In this document: piece by piece, positions 1-9,600 of the stretch
How positions within the stretch are numbered: position 1 is the stretch's first letter
How the letters are laid out: each line of letters opens with the position of its first letter
Made by a program: the position numbers and the translations under genes
Notes under the pieces: model-generated
What the model was told of the DNA's origin: nothing
What the model saw: only the letters and a program-made list of their open reading frames with translations
The model's database searches: none
Assembly: GCA_021323535.1 (NCBI GenBank)
Contig: JAJONO010000011.1
Coordinates: 62,001-126,000, forward strand
DNA from: Bacteroidota bacterium
Lineage (GTDB): Bacteria > Bacteroidota > Bacteroidia > B-17B0 > Aurantibacillaceae
DNA: 64,000 nucleotides
Direction: 5' to 3'

Positions 1-445
1 CGAACTGGTTATCGAAAGTCATACGTTCGTAGTCAAAACCAACCTGGCACCAGCCCACATTTAATCCAGCGGAAACCAGAAGAGAGCTATCGGCTGTAGC
101 GGAATGTAAATACGTTCCACTTAAATATAAATGTGTGGTACCGTAACGTGTGTCACCTGCTTTATCACTGTTAAATAACACACCGGCACCAATCATATCT
201 TTGGCGAATGAAGGTGGTTTAAACCGCGCCTCGCCATTCATACTGAATGTAGAATAAGGCACCGGTACGGCCTGCCACTGACTCCGGTAAATGGCTCCAA
301 CCCTGTAATCGCCGTTGAACATACCTGTAAAGGCAGGAGAATGATTGAGCAGCGAACCGTCGTATTGTGAAAAATGAATATCCTGCCCGCTAACTGAGCC
401 ACACAGGAGCAAAAGAGATGTAAAATATTTTAGAGAATGTTTAAT
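1..445 (-). CDS. PorP/SprF family T9SS outer-membrane protein (partial, C-terminus beyond the window)
   Basis: About 148 N-terminal residues are visible. A hydrophobic signal peptide ends in LLLLCGSVSG, followed by QDIHFSQYDGS and later SPAFTGMFNGDYRVG and YRSQWQAVPVPYSTFS, which are hallmarks of the PorP/SprF family. These outer-membrane proteins support type IX secretion and often anchor surface proteins or adhesins. The start is unusual: after the in-frame stop there is no ATG, GTG or TTG before the signal peptide. The best start is ATT at 445-443, giving (M)KHSLKYF; the first ordinary start is TTG at 412, which would remove most of the signal peptide. A near-consensus -7 box (TATCTTTA, minus strand, 467-460) lies upstream of the ATT. 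The family call is firm; the start is uncertain. Confidence 0.82.
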   Translation of the reverse strand, partial: MKHSLKYFTSLLLLCGSVSGQDIHFSQYDGSLLNHSPAFTGMFNGDYRVGAIYRSQWQAVPVPYSTFSMNGEARFKPPSFAKDMIGAGVLFNSDKAGDTRYGTTHLYLSGTYLHSATADSSLLVSAGLNVGWCQVGFDYERMTFDNQF

Positions 446-525
446 AACCTGTTCCTGTTTAAAGATACTGAATTTTGCAATGAAAACAAAGCTTTATAAA
501 CCGTACACTAATCCCGGAATAATAC

Positions 526-533
526 TAAATTTG
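526..533 (+). promoter_or_regulatory. Bacteroidota -7 promoter box
   Basis: TAAATTTG fits TAnnTTTG and lies 17 nt before the ATG of the acyl-CoA dehydrogenase. No clear -33 element was seen. Confidence 0.6.
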
Positions 534-550
534 TACCTCAATTTTAAACT

Positions 551-1735
551 ATGGCAACCGATAATTTCCAGGCTCACGATTATTATTTAATGGATGAGCT
601 TTTAAGCGACGAACATAAATTAATTCGTGAAACAGCCCGCGCATGGGTGAAAAAAGAAGTAACTCCTATTGTTGAAGAGGCTTGTCAGACTACAAAATTC
701 CCTAAACAATGGATCAAAGGTTTAGCCGAAATAGGCGCCTTCGGACCTTATATCCCGGCCGAATATGGCGGACCAGGACTTGACCAGATCTCTTACGGAC
801 TCATTATGCAGGAACTGGAGCGTGGCGATAGTGGTCTCCGCTCTACAGCTTCGGTTCAGAGTTCACTCGTTATGTTCCCGATCTTTACTTACGGAAGCGA
901 AGAACAAAAACGTAAATATTTACCAAAGCTGGCAACCGGCGATTTAATGGGTTGTTTCGGATTAACCGAGCCGGATCATGGAAGTAATCCTGCAGGAATG
1001 ATCACCAATTTTAAAGATGCCGGTGATGGAAAACACGTGATCCTTAACGGCGCAAAAATGTGGATCAGTAATTCTCCTTTCGCCGACATTGCCGTTGTTT
1101 GGGCAAAAGACGAAGCCGGAGATATTCGCGGTTTAGTTGTTGAACGCGGTATGGCCGGATTCACTACTCCTGAAACTCATGGCAAATGGAGCTTGCGCGC
1201 AAGTGCTACCGGAGAACTTGTTTTTGATAATGTAAAAGTTCCTAAAGAAAATATTTTCCCTAACATCAAAGGATTAAAAGGTCCTTTAGGTTGCCTTAAC
1301 AGTGCGCGTTACGGAATTGCATGGGGTGTTATTGGCGCAGCAATGGATTGTTACGACAGCGCTTTGCGTTACAGCAAGGAACGCGTTCAGTTCGGAAAAC
1401 CAATTGGCGCTTTCCAGTTAACACAAAAGAAATTAGCCGAGATGATCACCGAGATCACTAAAGCACAATTACTCACCTGGCGTTTAGGTGTTCTTAAAAA
1501 TGAGCACAGAGCTTCTCCATCACAGATCAGTATGGCAAAACGTAACAACGTTCACATGGCTTTGACCATTGCACGCGAAGCACGCCAGATCCATGGCGGT
1601 ATGGGAATTACAGGAGAATATCCTATCATGCGCCATATGATGAACCTTGAAAGTGTTATCACTTACGAAGGAACACATGACATTCACCTGTTGATTACAG
1701 GAATGGATGTTACGGGGTTTAATGCGTTTGGGTAG
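551..1735 (+). CDS. Glutaryl-CoA dehydrogenase-like acyl-CoA dehydrogenase
   Basis: A 394-residue flavoenzyme expected to oxidise glutaryl-CoA to crotonyl-CoA with decarboxylation in lysine/tryptophan catabolism, passing electrons to ETF. Sequence signs: VQSSLVMFPI near 102-111, CFGLTEPDHGSNP near 135-147 (FAD/substrate loop), WISNSP near 174, the SLRASATG segment, and TYEGTHDIH at 371-379, whose Glu373 matches the catalytic base of glutaryl-CoA dehydrogenases. RASATG and EGTHDIH separate it from short-chain acyl-CoA dehydrogenases. Length is typical and the gene is monocistronic, with a -7 box upstream and a terminator downstream. Codon use matches its neighbours. A close paralogous acyl-CoA dehydrogenase is possible but less likely. 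Confidence 0.9.
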   Translation: MATDNFQAHDYYLMDELLSDEHKLIRETARAWVKKEVTPIVEEACQTTKFPKQWIKGLAEIGAFGPYIPAEYGGPGLDQISYGLIMQELERGDSGLRSTASVQSSLVMFPIFTYGSEEQKRKYLPKLATGDLMGCFGLTEPDHGSNPAGMITNFKDAGDGKHVILNGAKMWISNSPFADIAVVWAKDEAGDIRGLVVERGMAGFTTPETHGKWSLRASATGELVFDNVKVPKENIFPNIKGLKGPLGCLNSARYGIAWGVIGAAMDCYDSALRYSKERVQFGKPIGAFQLTQKKLAEMITEITKAQLLTWRLGVLKNEHRASPSQISMAKRNNVHMALTIAREARQIHGGMGITGEYPIMRHMMNLESVITYEGTHDIHLLITGMDVTGFNAFG

Positions 1736-1737
1736 CG

Positions 1738-1800
1738 CTTCGACTCCGCTAAGCGTGACGGCCACACTGTCATCCTGACGAAGGAAGGATCTCACTCAAA
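1738..1800 (+). repeat. Dispersed intergenic repeat (CTTCGACTnCGCTnAG family)
   Basis: CTTCGACTCCGCTAAGCGTGACG at 1738-1760 is followed by a related GTCATCCTGACGAAGGAAGG segment. The first motif recurs near 20799, 27744 (reverse complement), 31575 and, degenerate, 49231. Confidence 0.7.
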
Positions 1801-1835
1801 ACTCTAAAAGACAAACACAGATTAACACGGATTAA

Positions 1836-1868
1836 AAATCCCCTTCGGGTAGAAGGGGGGTTTGTTTA
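1836..1868. terminator. Bidirectional terminator between convergent genes
   Basis: The stem CCCCTTC (1840-1846) / GAAGGGG (1852-1858) has a 5-nt loop. It is T-rich downstream on the plus strand (GGTTTGTTT) and has a TTTTT run on the minus strand. It separates the acyl-CoA dehydrogenase from the convergent metallophosphoesterase. Confidence 0.75.
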
Positions 1869-2720
1869 AGCCTTTAAATGAAATACAGCAATTTCTGATC
1901 TTGCCATAAATCGAATGGGGAGAATACTTGTCCCTATTCCTTTTAATACATACATGTTCCTTTTGTCGTCTTTATACCAACCTTTTAAATAATCGCCGCT
2001 TCCCTGAGGTAAAAATGGAACAAAGCCGAAAAGATTTACCTGGCCACCATGCGTATGTCCTGAGAGAATGAAATCAGCTTTTGTATTCTGGTCAAGATGA
2101 TTTGCAATTGCATCACTGTATTGAGGGCAATGATTCAAAATTACATGATAGTTACTTTTTGAATACGATTGAAGAGCTTTTTTTATATCAGCCCTTCCTC
2201 CAACATAATCATCTACGCCAGTAACAGAAATCGTTTTTCCTCTTACTTCAAATTGTTTGCTTTGGTTGATAAGAAGATCACAATTATTAAAATTATAAAT
2301 GATATTGAGATCATTTATGTCTACATATCCCCAATATTCCCAATTACCAGTTATCGCTACCTTTTTTATGTCTTTGTCAAGAAGCTGAAGAAACTTATTC
2401 AGAGTTGTAATGTTCTTCTTATAATCTACGGCGTCGCCGGTAATAAAAATAAGATCGGGTTTTAATTCATTAACTTTTTGAGCGAGGCGTTTATGTTTAT
2501 AATCAAGTGACGATTGAAGATGAAGATCGGATATCTGAAGAACCTTAATGTCATAGTTGTCATCTGTTGAATTACCGAGATAAAATTCGTTGGTCTCAAT
2601 AAAGAATTTCTCGATCCAAAGCGCATCCAGCAAACCGAAGCCAATCGCGGACCAAACCATGGCACGGATAAATTTTCGCCGGGTCCATGTTTTTGGTTTA
2701 TCTGCTTCCTCTTTGTTCAT
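1866..2720 (-). CDS. YkuE-like metallophosphoesterase with Tat-type N-terminus
   Basis: A 284-residue calcineurin-type phosphoesterase. The N-terminus has TRRKFIRA (13-20) followed by a hydrophobic stretch, suggesting a twin-arginine signal or membrane anchor, so it probably acts outside the cytoplasm. Metal-binding blocks appear in order: SDLH (64-67), TGD (94-96), TGNWE (124-128), NHCP, and GHTHGG near residue 222. The third block is GNWE, where most superfamily members have GNH(E/D), so the usual catalytic histidine is replaced by Trp. Family members cleave phosphodiesters or phosphomonoesters, and some act on UDP-diacylglucosamine-like lipids; the substrate here cannot be read. It lies 5 nt downstream of the broken peptidase gene. 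Confidence 0.85.
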   Translation of the reverse strand: MNKEEADKPKTWTRRKFIRAMVWSAIGFGLLDALWIEKFFIETNEFYLGNSTDDNYDIKVLQISDLHLQSSLDYKHKRLAQKVNELKPDLIFITGDAVDYKKNITTLNKFLQLLDKDIKKVAITGNWEYWGYVDINDLNIIYNFNNCDLLINQSKQFEVRGKTISVTGVDDYVGGRADIKKALQSYSKSNYHVILNHCPQYSDAIANHLDQNTKADFILSGHTHGGQVNLFGFVPFLPQGSGDYLKGWYKDDKRNMYVLKGIGTSILPIRFMARSEIAVFHLKA

Positions 2721-2725
2721 GATTA

Positions 2726-3990
2726 TTATTTCATAAAGCTCTTTACCTTATCAAAAATTACAGTCTGTTCAGTAGAAGGCAAATCTTTAATCCTGCTCGA
2801 ATGACTTCCTTCCTTTACAACAAAAACATTTTTCTTCGCTGAAGATTGTAGTCTCCATGGATCATACTCTCCGTAAACAAAGAAAATAGTCTCTGAAGCA
2901 TCTGTCTTCATCATGGCGTTTACTCCTTCCTGAAAACTTTTATCAAATTTAATGGTAACCCGATCTGTCGCAAATCTTTTATTGGAATAGTCTGTTTGTG
3001 TAAGATATTTTTTAAAGGGTTCAGTATTATATTCATAATAACCTAATTCATGATAAAACATGTAAAATGCCCTTTCGCGAAACGATAGCTTTTTAACAGA
3101 GAAAAATTGTGGTCTTACATAATGTATTAGAGAGACTAATTGGTTGTTAATGCTAACTGTTGAATCGCTGATATATTTACACTGATCTTCTTTTTTAAAT
3201 GTTTGCCAAAATGTAAATGGGAGTTCAAGTACCATGTAATCGAATATTGTTTGTGCATCTAACGGCTTAAAAATTAACTCTTTTTTCAAAGCATATTCAG
3301 CGAAAATAAGTAACAATTCTTTTTTGTAAAAAAACAAAGAACGCTGATACGCCGATAATTTTTTACCACAATCTGTTTGAGACAAATCATACAATAACGA
3401 GTCATCCATTACACTTTGCTTATCCTTCAACGCTGTTCCGTAAACAACTGTTGTACACACGTCTTTAGGATAAAGCGCACGGTACGCAAGCGCAGCCTGC
3501 CCACCTTTACTGGCTCCTGTAGAGACCCATTTCCCTTTTAAGATGGGATCAAGAATGGTTTTAATATAATGATAATCCTCTGCCGCCTGTTTTGTAGTTA
3601 AAATTTACCAAAATAACGGTGTTCTACTACAATGAGGTTTGCTTTTAATTCAGTACTTAATTCATGAGTATAACGTTGCCCGGAAGTATAAAGAATTCCA
3701 ACATGATCAATTGCATAGCCATCTGTCTCTATAACATTTGGTGAATCAAAACCCTGGAAGCCTATATAAATTCTGTGATCGAATGTTTTCTTCGGATGTT
3801 CGTGATCTATTGGTTGAGGGATGATTATTTCGTAGAATTCCTTAAAGTTTTTATTGTCTCTTGGAGAGATAGTGTAATCATACAACTCTTTGAATTTTTC
3901 TATAAATGTTTGGGCGTTAATTGAAAAATTACAGAATACAAGAATCACTATGAAGAAAATCCTTAGATAATTATTTTTCTTTACGTTCAA
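2726..3990 (-). pseudogene. Frameshifted S37/PS-10-like serine aminopeptidase
   Basis: The coding sequence is split in two frames. The first part (3990-3598) encodes a signal peptide and about 130 residues ending in VVEHRYFGKF and a stop. The second frame is open from about 3600 to 2726. Shifting by one base at the AAAA tract near 3600-3603 joins them and restores LTTKQAAEDYHYIKTI and the nucleophile motif STGASKGGQAAL (Ser codon 3509-3511). Downstream, YGEYDPW and EGSHSSR supply the probable Asp and His of the triad. The joined product, about 420 residues, fits secreted prolyl tripeptidyl peptidases (S37, related to S28). Only the single-base shift disrupts it, so this is a recent pseudogene, a sequencing indel or, less likely, recoding. 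Confidence 0.8.
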
Positions 3991-3991
3991 T

Positions 3992-5356
3992 TTATTTACA
4001 AAACAACTTTATCGCTTCGTCCGCATCCGGTTCACCGTATTCCCTGGCCTTGTAAAAATCAATACAAAAATCAGATTCTCCCAGTTTTTGTTTGATCTGG
4101 GCCCTTACGCCGTAAGCAAAACCATATTTGGAATCTAATTCAATGGCCTTATTAGCATCCGCGAGAGCCTGTTCGGTTTTTCCAAGTTCAAGAAATAAAA
4201 ACGATCTGTAACCAAAAGCACGGAAGAAATCAGGCTTGATGGAAAGCGATTTATTAAAATCCTTTTCAGCGTCCTTATACTTTTTTAATTTGCGATAAGA
4301 TAAGCCCCGGTCAAGGTAAGCCACATGATTGTTTGGGTTGAGCTCAATACGTTTAGTCGACCATTCAGCTGCCTTTTCAAAATTGTCCATTTCAAAATAT
4401 AACAGACTAAGATTGTCATAAAGTCCGTCCACATTATTATTTGGGAAGGACAAAGCCTGGAGATAATCTTTTTCAGCATTTTTATAATCCTTAAGCTGGT
4501 AGTAACAATAGCCACGGTTCATGAAAACACCCGACTTCAATACATTATTATCAATGAGTTTCGTATAGGCTTTGATGGCCGCAGCATACATTTTACTGAA
4601 TACAAAAAGATTGGCGGCGTAATTAAGTTGCTTATTGTAATCGGCGTTACAGATGGAATCAGGAATATCAAAAGCGGCCTTATAACGCATGCTCAACGCT
4701 CTTTGTTTATCTTTACAGGCAGAATCAATATTAAGCATGAAAAAATAATTCTGCGAACGTGTTGAATAAGCTTGTGAATACCTTGGATTCAACGCAATGG
4801 CTTTATTGATGAGTGCGAGCGCTTCTTCGTGTTTATTTTTTACTCCTGTAAGAATGGCAAGATTATTATAAAGCTCGGGGGGTTCAAATTTTAGTTCAAT
4901 AGCTTTGAGGTAATCTTTCTCGGCTTCGTCATTCTTTTTCAGTTGCTGGTTCAGGATCCCTCTCCAGTAATAATGTTTTCCTTCCGGCGATAGGGCCACC
5001 GCTTTATTAAATCCTTCAAAGGACTCCTTCGGTTCATTGGTGCGGTTATACAAGAGTCCCTTTTCGAAATGATATTCGGCGTTGTCAGGATCTTTCTTTA
5101 CGGCCTTATTAATGGCCATTTTTGCCTCGTCCTGCTTATAAAAAATATAAGCGGCTTTTGAATAGCGGACCCAGTAAGCTCCTTCAACGGTATCTTTTTT
5201 ATATTCTTCTTTTAATTTCTTTAATGCCGTCATGGCATCAATGGTAGATTTTGTATTGATAAGCGCGTCAATGTCGGCGTACTTCTCAACGGTTTGTCCG
5301 AATATAAAAGCCGACAGACAAAACAGGTTTATAGTTAAAAACAATTTCATTCGCAC
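3992..5356 (-). CDS. Secreted TPR-repeat protein
   Basis: A 454-residue protein with an N-terminal signal peptide (hydrophobic to about residue 20, ending AFIFGQ). It is followed by about ten tetratricopeptide units, seen as repeated A-x2-x(Y/F)-x3-A-x2-L-x-P patterns: KKDPDNAEYHFEKGLLY, KAIALNPRYSQAY, KRIELNPNNHVAYLDRG, KSLSIKPDFFRAFGY and KAIELDSKYGFAYGVRA. TPR proteins are protein-interaction scaffolds; the partner is unknown. Translation may start at the second Met (MKLFL). It lies 1 nt upstream of the S37-type peptidase, so the two may be co-transcribed. No enzymatic domain was seen. Confidence 0.85.
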   Translation of the reverse strand: MRMKLFLTINLFCLSAFIFGQTVEKYADIDALINTKSTIDAMTALKKLKEEYKKDTVEGAYWVRYSKAAYIFYKQDEAKMAINKAVKKDPDNAEYHFEKGLLYNRTNEPKESFEGFNKAVALSPEGKHYYWRGILNQQLKKNDEAEKDYLKAIELKFEPPELYNNLAILTGVKNKHEEALALINKAIALNPRYSQAYSTRSQNYFFMLNIDSACKDKQRALSMRYKAAFDIPDSICNADYNKQLNYAANLFVFSKMYAAAIKAYTKLIDNNVLKSGVFMNRGYCYYQLKDYKNAEKDYLQALSFPNNNVDGLYDNLSLLYFEMDNFEKAAEWSTKRIELNPNNHVAYLDRGLSYRKLKKYKDAEKDFNKSLSIKPDFFRAFGYRSFLFLELGKTEQALADANKAIELDSKYGFAYGVRAQIKQKLGESDFCIDFYKAREYGEPDADEAIKLFCK

Positions 5357-5412
5357 TGAAGTTAACGAAAGACAGAATGACTTAGTATGTTAATTGTGTT
5401 TTTTTATAGTAT

Positions 5413-6453
5413 TTAGGCTTTGATGGCCCATCTCAACTTCGCAGACTTCGCTCTTGGGTTGGTACTGCATTCTTCGGCAGAAGGACGAATAACATCGGGA
5501 GCGATCTCGCTGTAAATCCCTTCACGGAACATGTGCTGAAACGATTTCTTAACGCGGCGGTCCTCTCCCGAATGAAATGAAAGAATAGCCACACGGCCCC
5601 CTGGAGCAAGAGCGTCGGGAAGTTTTTCAAGGAAGCTGTCGAGCACCTCAAATTCGTGATTCACTTCAATACGTAAAGCCTGGAAACATCTCTGACAGGA
5701 TTTTTTGATCTCTTCGTTCCTTATTTTCTCTGAAATAAATTTTAGTGAGTCCGCAATGATATCTCTTAAGTGTAAAGTTGTTTCAATTGGTTTGCCTCTT
5801 CTGATAGCGGAAATAATCGCGCTTGAAATATATTCGGAATAAGGCTCGTCTGAATTTTCAATGAATAATTCTTCAAGTCTTTCCGCAGTTACTTTCTTTA
5901 AAAACGCGGCAGCTGAAATTCCACTTTTAGGATTCAATCGTAAATCGAGCGGGCCCTCTGTCTTAAATGAAAAACCTCTTTCGGGATTATCTATCTGCAT
6001 GGAAGAAACGCCAAGGTCGGCCAGTACAAAATTTAAAGGGCCGGCTTCAGCCGCAATCTGATCGATGCCCGAGAAATTCATTTTGCGGATCAGTAACACA
6101 TCTTCTCCATAACCATAAGAAGAAAGACGTTCTTTGGTTCGTGGCAATTCAAAAGGATCGACATCGGTAGCGTATAATTTTCCTCCGGGAGTAAGGCGTT
6201 TTAATAGTTCGAGACTATGTCCGCCATAACCAAGCGTAGCATCATAACCCGTTTGTCCGGGAGTAACCTTTAGTATCTCTATGATCTCATCCACGCAAAT
6301 AGAACGGTGCATGCCGGCGGGAGTTTTGCCCTGAGAAATTACTTTTGCAATATCTTTTGCGTAATGTTCAGGATCAAGCTCTTTGTATTTTTCACTGAAA
6401 TTCTTCGGGTGCGTTCCTTTGTAGCGTACACGACGTTTTGGTTTTTCGTCCAT
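5413..6453 (-). CDS. rsmH: RsmH-like 16S rRNA m4C1402 methyltransferase
   Basis: A 346-residue SAM-dependent methyltransferase of the MraW/RsmH family, which N4-methylates C1402 of 16S rRNA. Diagnostic blocks are PAGMHRSICVDEIIEIL (46-62), the SAM loop DATLGYGGHS (71-80), TDVDP (96-100), ADLGVSSMQIDNPERGFSF (about 145-163), GPLDLRLNP, and the C-terminal AILSFHSGEDRRVKKSF and TNPRAKSAKLRWA. It is longer than usual because of a basic N-terminal extension of about 45 residues. It is not next to mraZ, ftsL or other dcw genes, so it may be a relocated copy or a paralogue with another target. Confidence 0.85.
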   Translation of the reverse strand: MDEKPKRRVRYKGTHPKNFSEKYKELDPEHYAKDIAKVISQGKTPAGMHRSICVDEIIEILKVTPGQTGYDATLGYGGHSLELLKRLTPGGKLYATDVDPFELPRTKERLSSYGYGEDVLLIRKMNFSGIDQIAAEAGPLNFVLADLGVSSMQIDNPERGFSFKTEGPLDLRLNPKSGISAAAFLKKVTAERLEELFIENSDEPYSEYISSAIISAIRRGKPIETTLHLRDIIADSLKFISEKIRNEEIKKSCQRCFQALRIEVNHEFEVLDSFLEKLPDALAPGGRVAILSFHSGEDRRVKKSFQHMFREGIYSEIAPDVIRPSAEECSTNPRAKSAKLRWAIKA

Positions 6454-6599
6454 CCTGTAAAGCTACGTATTTAAGGCTTGGAAATTAGACCCCGGACAAT
6501 CTAAAATATTTAGTCTCACATTAGGAAACCAACAACTATTCGGAATTTAGATCGTTTTAGATGGGGTTTTAGTTGTATTTTGGTGGATCAAAGAAATGA

Positions 6600-6655
6600 T
6601 AAATGTTAAGTGATGAATTTTAAATTGGCTTATCATTTAACATTCAACATTTAAA
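6600..6655. repeat. Imperfect inverted repeat upstream of the PNGase F-like gene
   Basis: AAATGTTAAGTGAT on the left pairs imperfectly with ATCATTTAACATT on the right. It belongs to a set of short-word (TTAAATG/CATTTAA) hairpins in gene borders of this window. It ends about 15 nt before the start codon, so it may affect expression of the gene at 6671. Confidence 0.5.
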
Positions 6656-6670
6656 ACTGAAATAATTAAT

Positions 6671-9600
6671 ATGAAAAGAATCATCATCCCATTCCTGTTC
6701 TTACTCTTAATTAATAATCTCCACTCACAAAACGTTGGCGACACTATTGTTGTAAAAGGTTTTAAATACGGAAGTAATACGCGCGACAGCGTCATAAATT
6801 TTCCAACCGGAAGCACCACGTTTGAGAAGATCATCCTGAAATACAACATGCGTTGTAAAAACAACCTGATCTCTAACCAGGCCAATCCTAACCAGGGCTG
6901 CGGCGAGTGGGATTATTCGTGCAACACCTACATTGTGGATTCAAGCAGAATTGAAAACGATCTTGTTTATCACCCTACTCACATCGTTTCAAATTTTACG
7001 GGGACAGTTTTTCCTTATACAACCCAAACACTTTACGATTATTATAATTATAGTCAGACCAACGTGGTGCTTAATAACATTATTTCCGAAACACAGTATA
7101 CTGTTGGAACAGGCGGCGCCACTATCACCAATCTTTTAAAATCAAACGAGAAATCGGGTCGCACTCAGATTCTTTATACAGCCGCAGAACTTACGAGTGC
7201 GGGATTCAGCGCCGGTAACATCGATGGTTTCTTTCTTAAAGTAGCCAATGCAGGTGGTGTGGCTGGCTTCTTCAAAGTAGGAATTCAGCATACTTCACTT
7301 ACCGCTCTTGTATCCAATACAGTAACGCTTACAGGTTTTACCAATGTGTATAACAGCACTTACACATTTACGAATGGCGATAACCGCATTCAGTTTCACA
7401 CACCGTTTGTATGGAACGGTACAAGCAATATTCTTATCGATTATTCTTTTACCAATACACAATCGTCAACAGCCATTACGTTAAACGGAACCACAGGTGC
7501 GGGTAATATGGCGCTCTATTCGAACAACAACTATGCGCTCGATCTTGCTTCAATGGGTCACTCATACATTAATCCTGCTCAATTCACAAGCATCAATAAC
7601 GAAATCACCATTACGTTCTGGGCCTTCGGAAGATCTAACATGATGCCTTTAAACACGTCGGTGGTTTACGGATATGGAACCAGTTCAACACAGCGTCATT
7701 TAAACGTTCACTTACCGTGGAGCGACAACAGTGTTTATTTTGATTGCGGATACAATAACGGATACGATCGCATCAACGGTGTTACCACAGCTACGGCGCA
7801 GGGCGGACAATGGAACCACTGGGCCTTCACAAAAAACGCGACTACAGGTGATATGAAAATTTACCTGAACGGAGTTTTATTTCAGTCGGGAACTGGAAAA
7901 ACAAAACCTTTGTCCATTCTTACCATGATCCTTGGAAAAGATGAAAATCTACTCAATAACTGGAAAGGAAAAGTAAATGAATTCACTGTTTGGAACAAAG
8001 AACTTTCGTCAGGCGATATTCAGAACTGGATCAACAAACCGATCGATAACACGCATCCTTTCTATAGTAATCTTCTCGCTTATTACAAAATGAGTGAAGG
8101 AACAGGATCTGTGATCAACGACAGTAAAAACGCATTAACATCAACAGGAGTAAATGTTCAATGGACTTACGATCCTGGTCATAAATTAACCAGATCGTTC
8201 TACGAAACAAATACACGTCCAAATATTGTTTTCTTCAATGGAACATACGCAACCACTAACACCACTGTTACCGTAAAAGATTCTGTTGCGAGAAATCCTG
8301 AAATCGTTACACAATACAGCATCGTTTCTAACGCCACGGTTGTACCAATGGCACACGACGCGGTAACACTTGTAACAACTCAATATTATTACCAGGCCGT
8401 TGCGCAGAATGTTTATAATGGCGATAACGGAACATTTATGGGAATTGTACCTGTTACACAAACAGGAACTTTAACGATTGGAAATCTTCCATATTACAAA
8501 CGTTATCCTTATTACAACGAGATCATGTCCTTTGTTACTCCATATGGAAAAGGACTCAGCCTCGGGCCCAACGGAAAAACATGGTATTACGACATCACCG
8601 ATTATACACCAATTTTAAAAGGACCAAAACGTTTATTAATGACCATGGGTGGAGAATGGCAGGAACAAATGGACTTGGATTTCCTTTTCATTGTAGGAAC
8701 ACCTCCAAGAACCATTCTTGAGTTTAACCAATTGTGGCAAGGTGGGGCACGTTATGGTGGCGTTGGTATTGGAAGCATTAACAACGACACGCGTTTCAAC
8801 ACTCTCAATGTTCCTTTGTTAAGCGGGGGAAAAGATTTTAAAATGCGCTCAACCATTACTGGTCATGGTGCGCAGGGAGAATTTCATCAGAATGGCGGAA
8901 CCATTTTCCATTCTTTTAATGTAAACGGGGGCGCCGATGAATTTACCTGGCCAATCACACAGGAATGTTCAATGAATCCAATCTTTCCTCAAGGAGGAAC
9001 ATGGATCTACGATCGCCAGGGCTGGTGTCCGGGCGAAACCTCGTTAACCAAAGAATATCTGTTAACGCCTCACGTAACTCCCGGTACAACCGTGACACTG
9101 GATTATAACTGTTCTAATCCACCGGTTCCAAGTGGAGATTACCGTTACATCTGCGCTCACCAGCTTGTAACTTATGGTGCGCCAAATCATAATCTCGATG
9201 CAAGTGTGATCAACGTTATTGCCCCTACCGACAGAGTTCTGCATTCGAGAAGAAACCCAATCTGTTCTGATCCTTTAATTATTGTTCAGAACACAGGATC
9301 AATAACTATCAATGGAATCGATTTTGAATACTGGTGCAACAACGCCACTGTAAAACAAACCTACTCATGGGCCGGAACATTAAACTCAATGGATACTGTA
9401 ACCGTTAAATTACCTGTAGGAAGCCTATGGCAGAACGACATACTTCCGGGAACGAACAGATTCAATGCTAAAGTGAAGTTTGTAAACGCTCTCGCCGATG
9501 ATTACGCTTACAACGACCGTTTCACATCTACGTTTGTTGTCCCTGACGCGGTGCCCGGAAATTTCGCGGTAGAATTTAAAACCAACAACTACCCTACTCA

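Noticed and set aside
1520-1795. Minus-strand frame over the end of the acyl-CoA dehydrogenase
   Set aside because: Antisense shadow of a strongly conserved gene and runs into a dispersed repeat.
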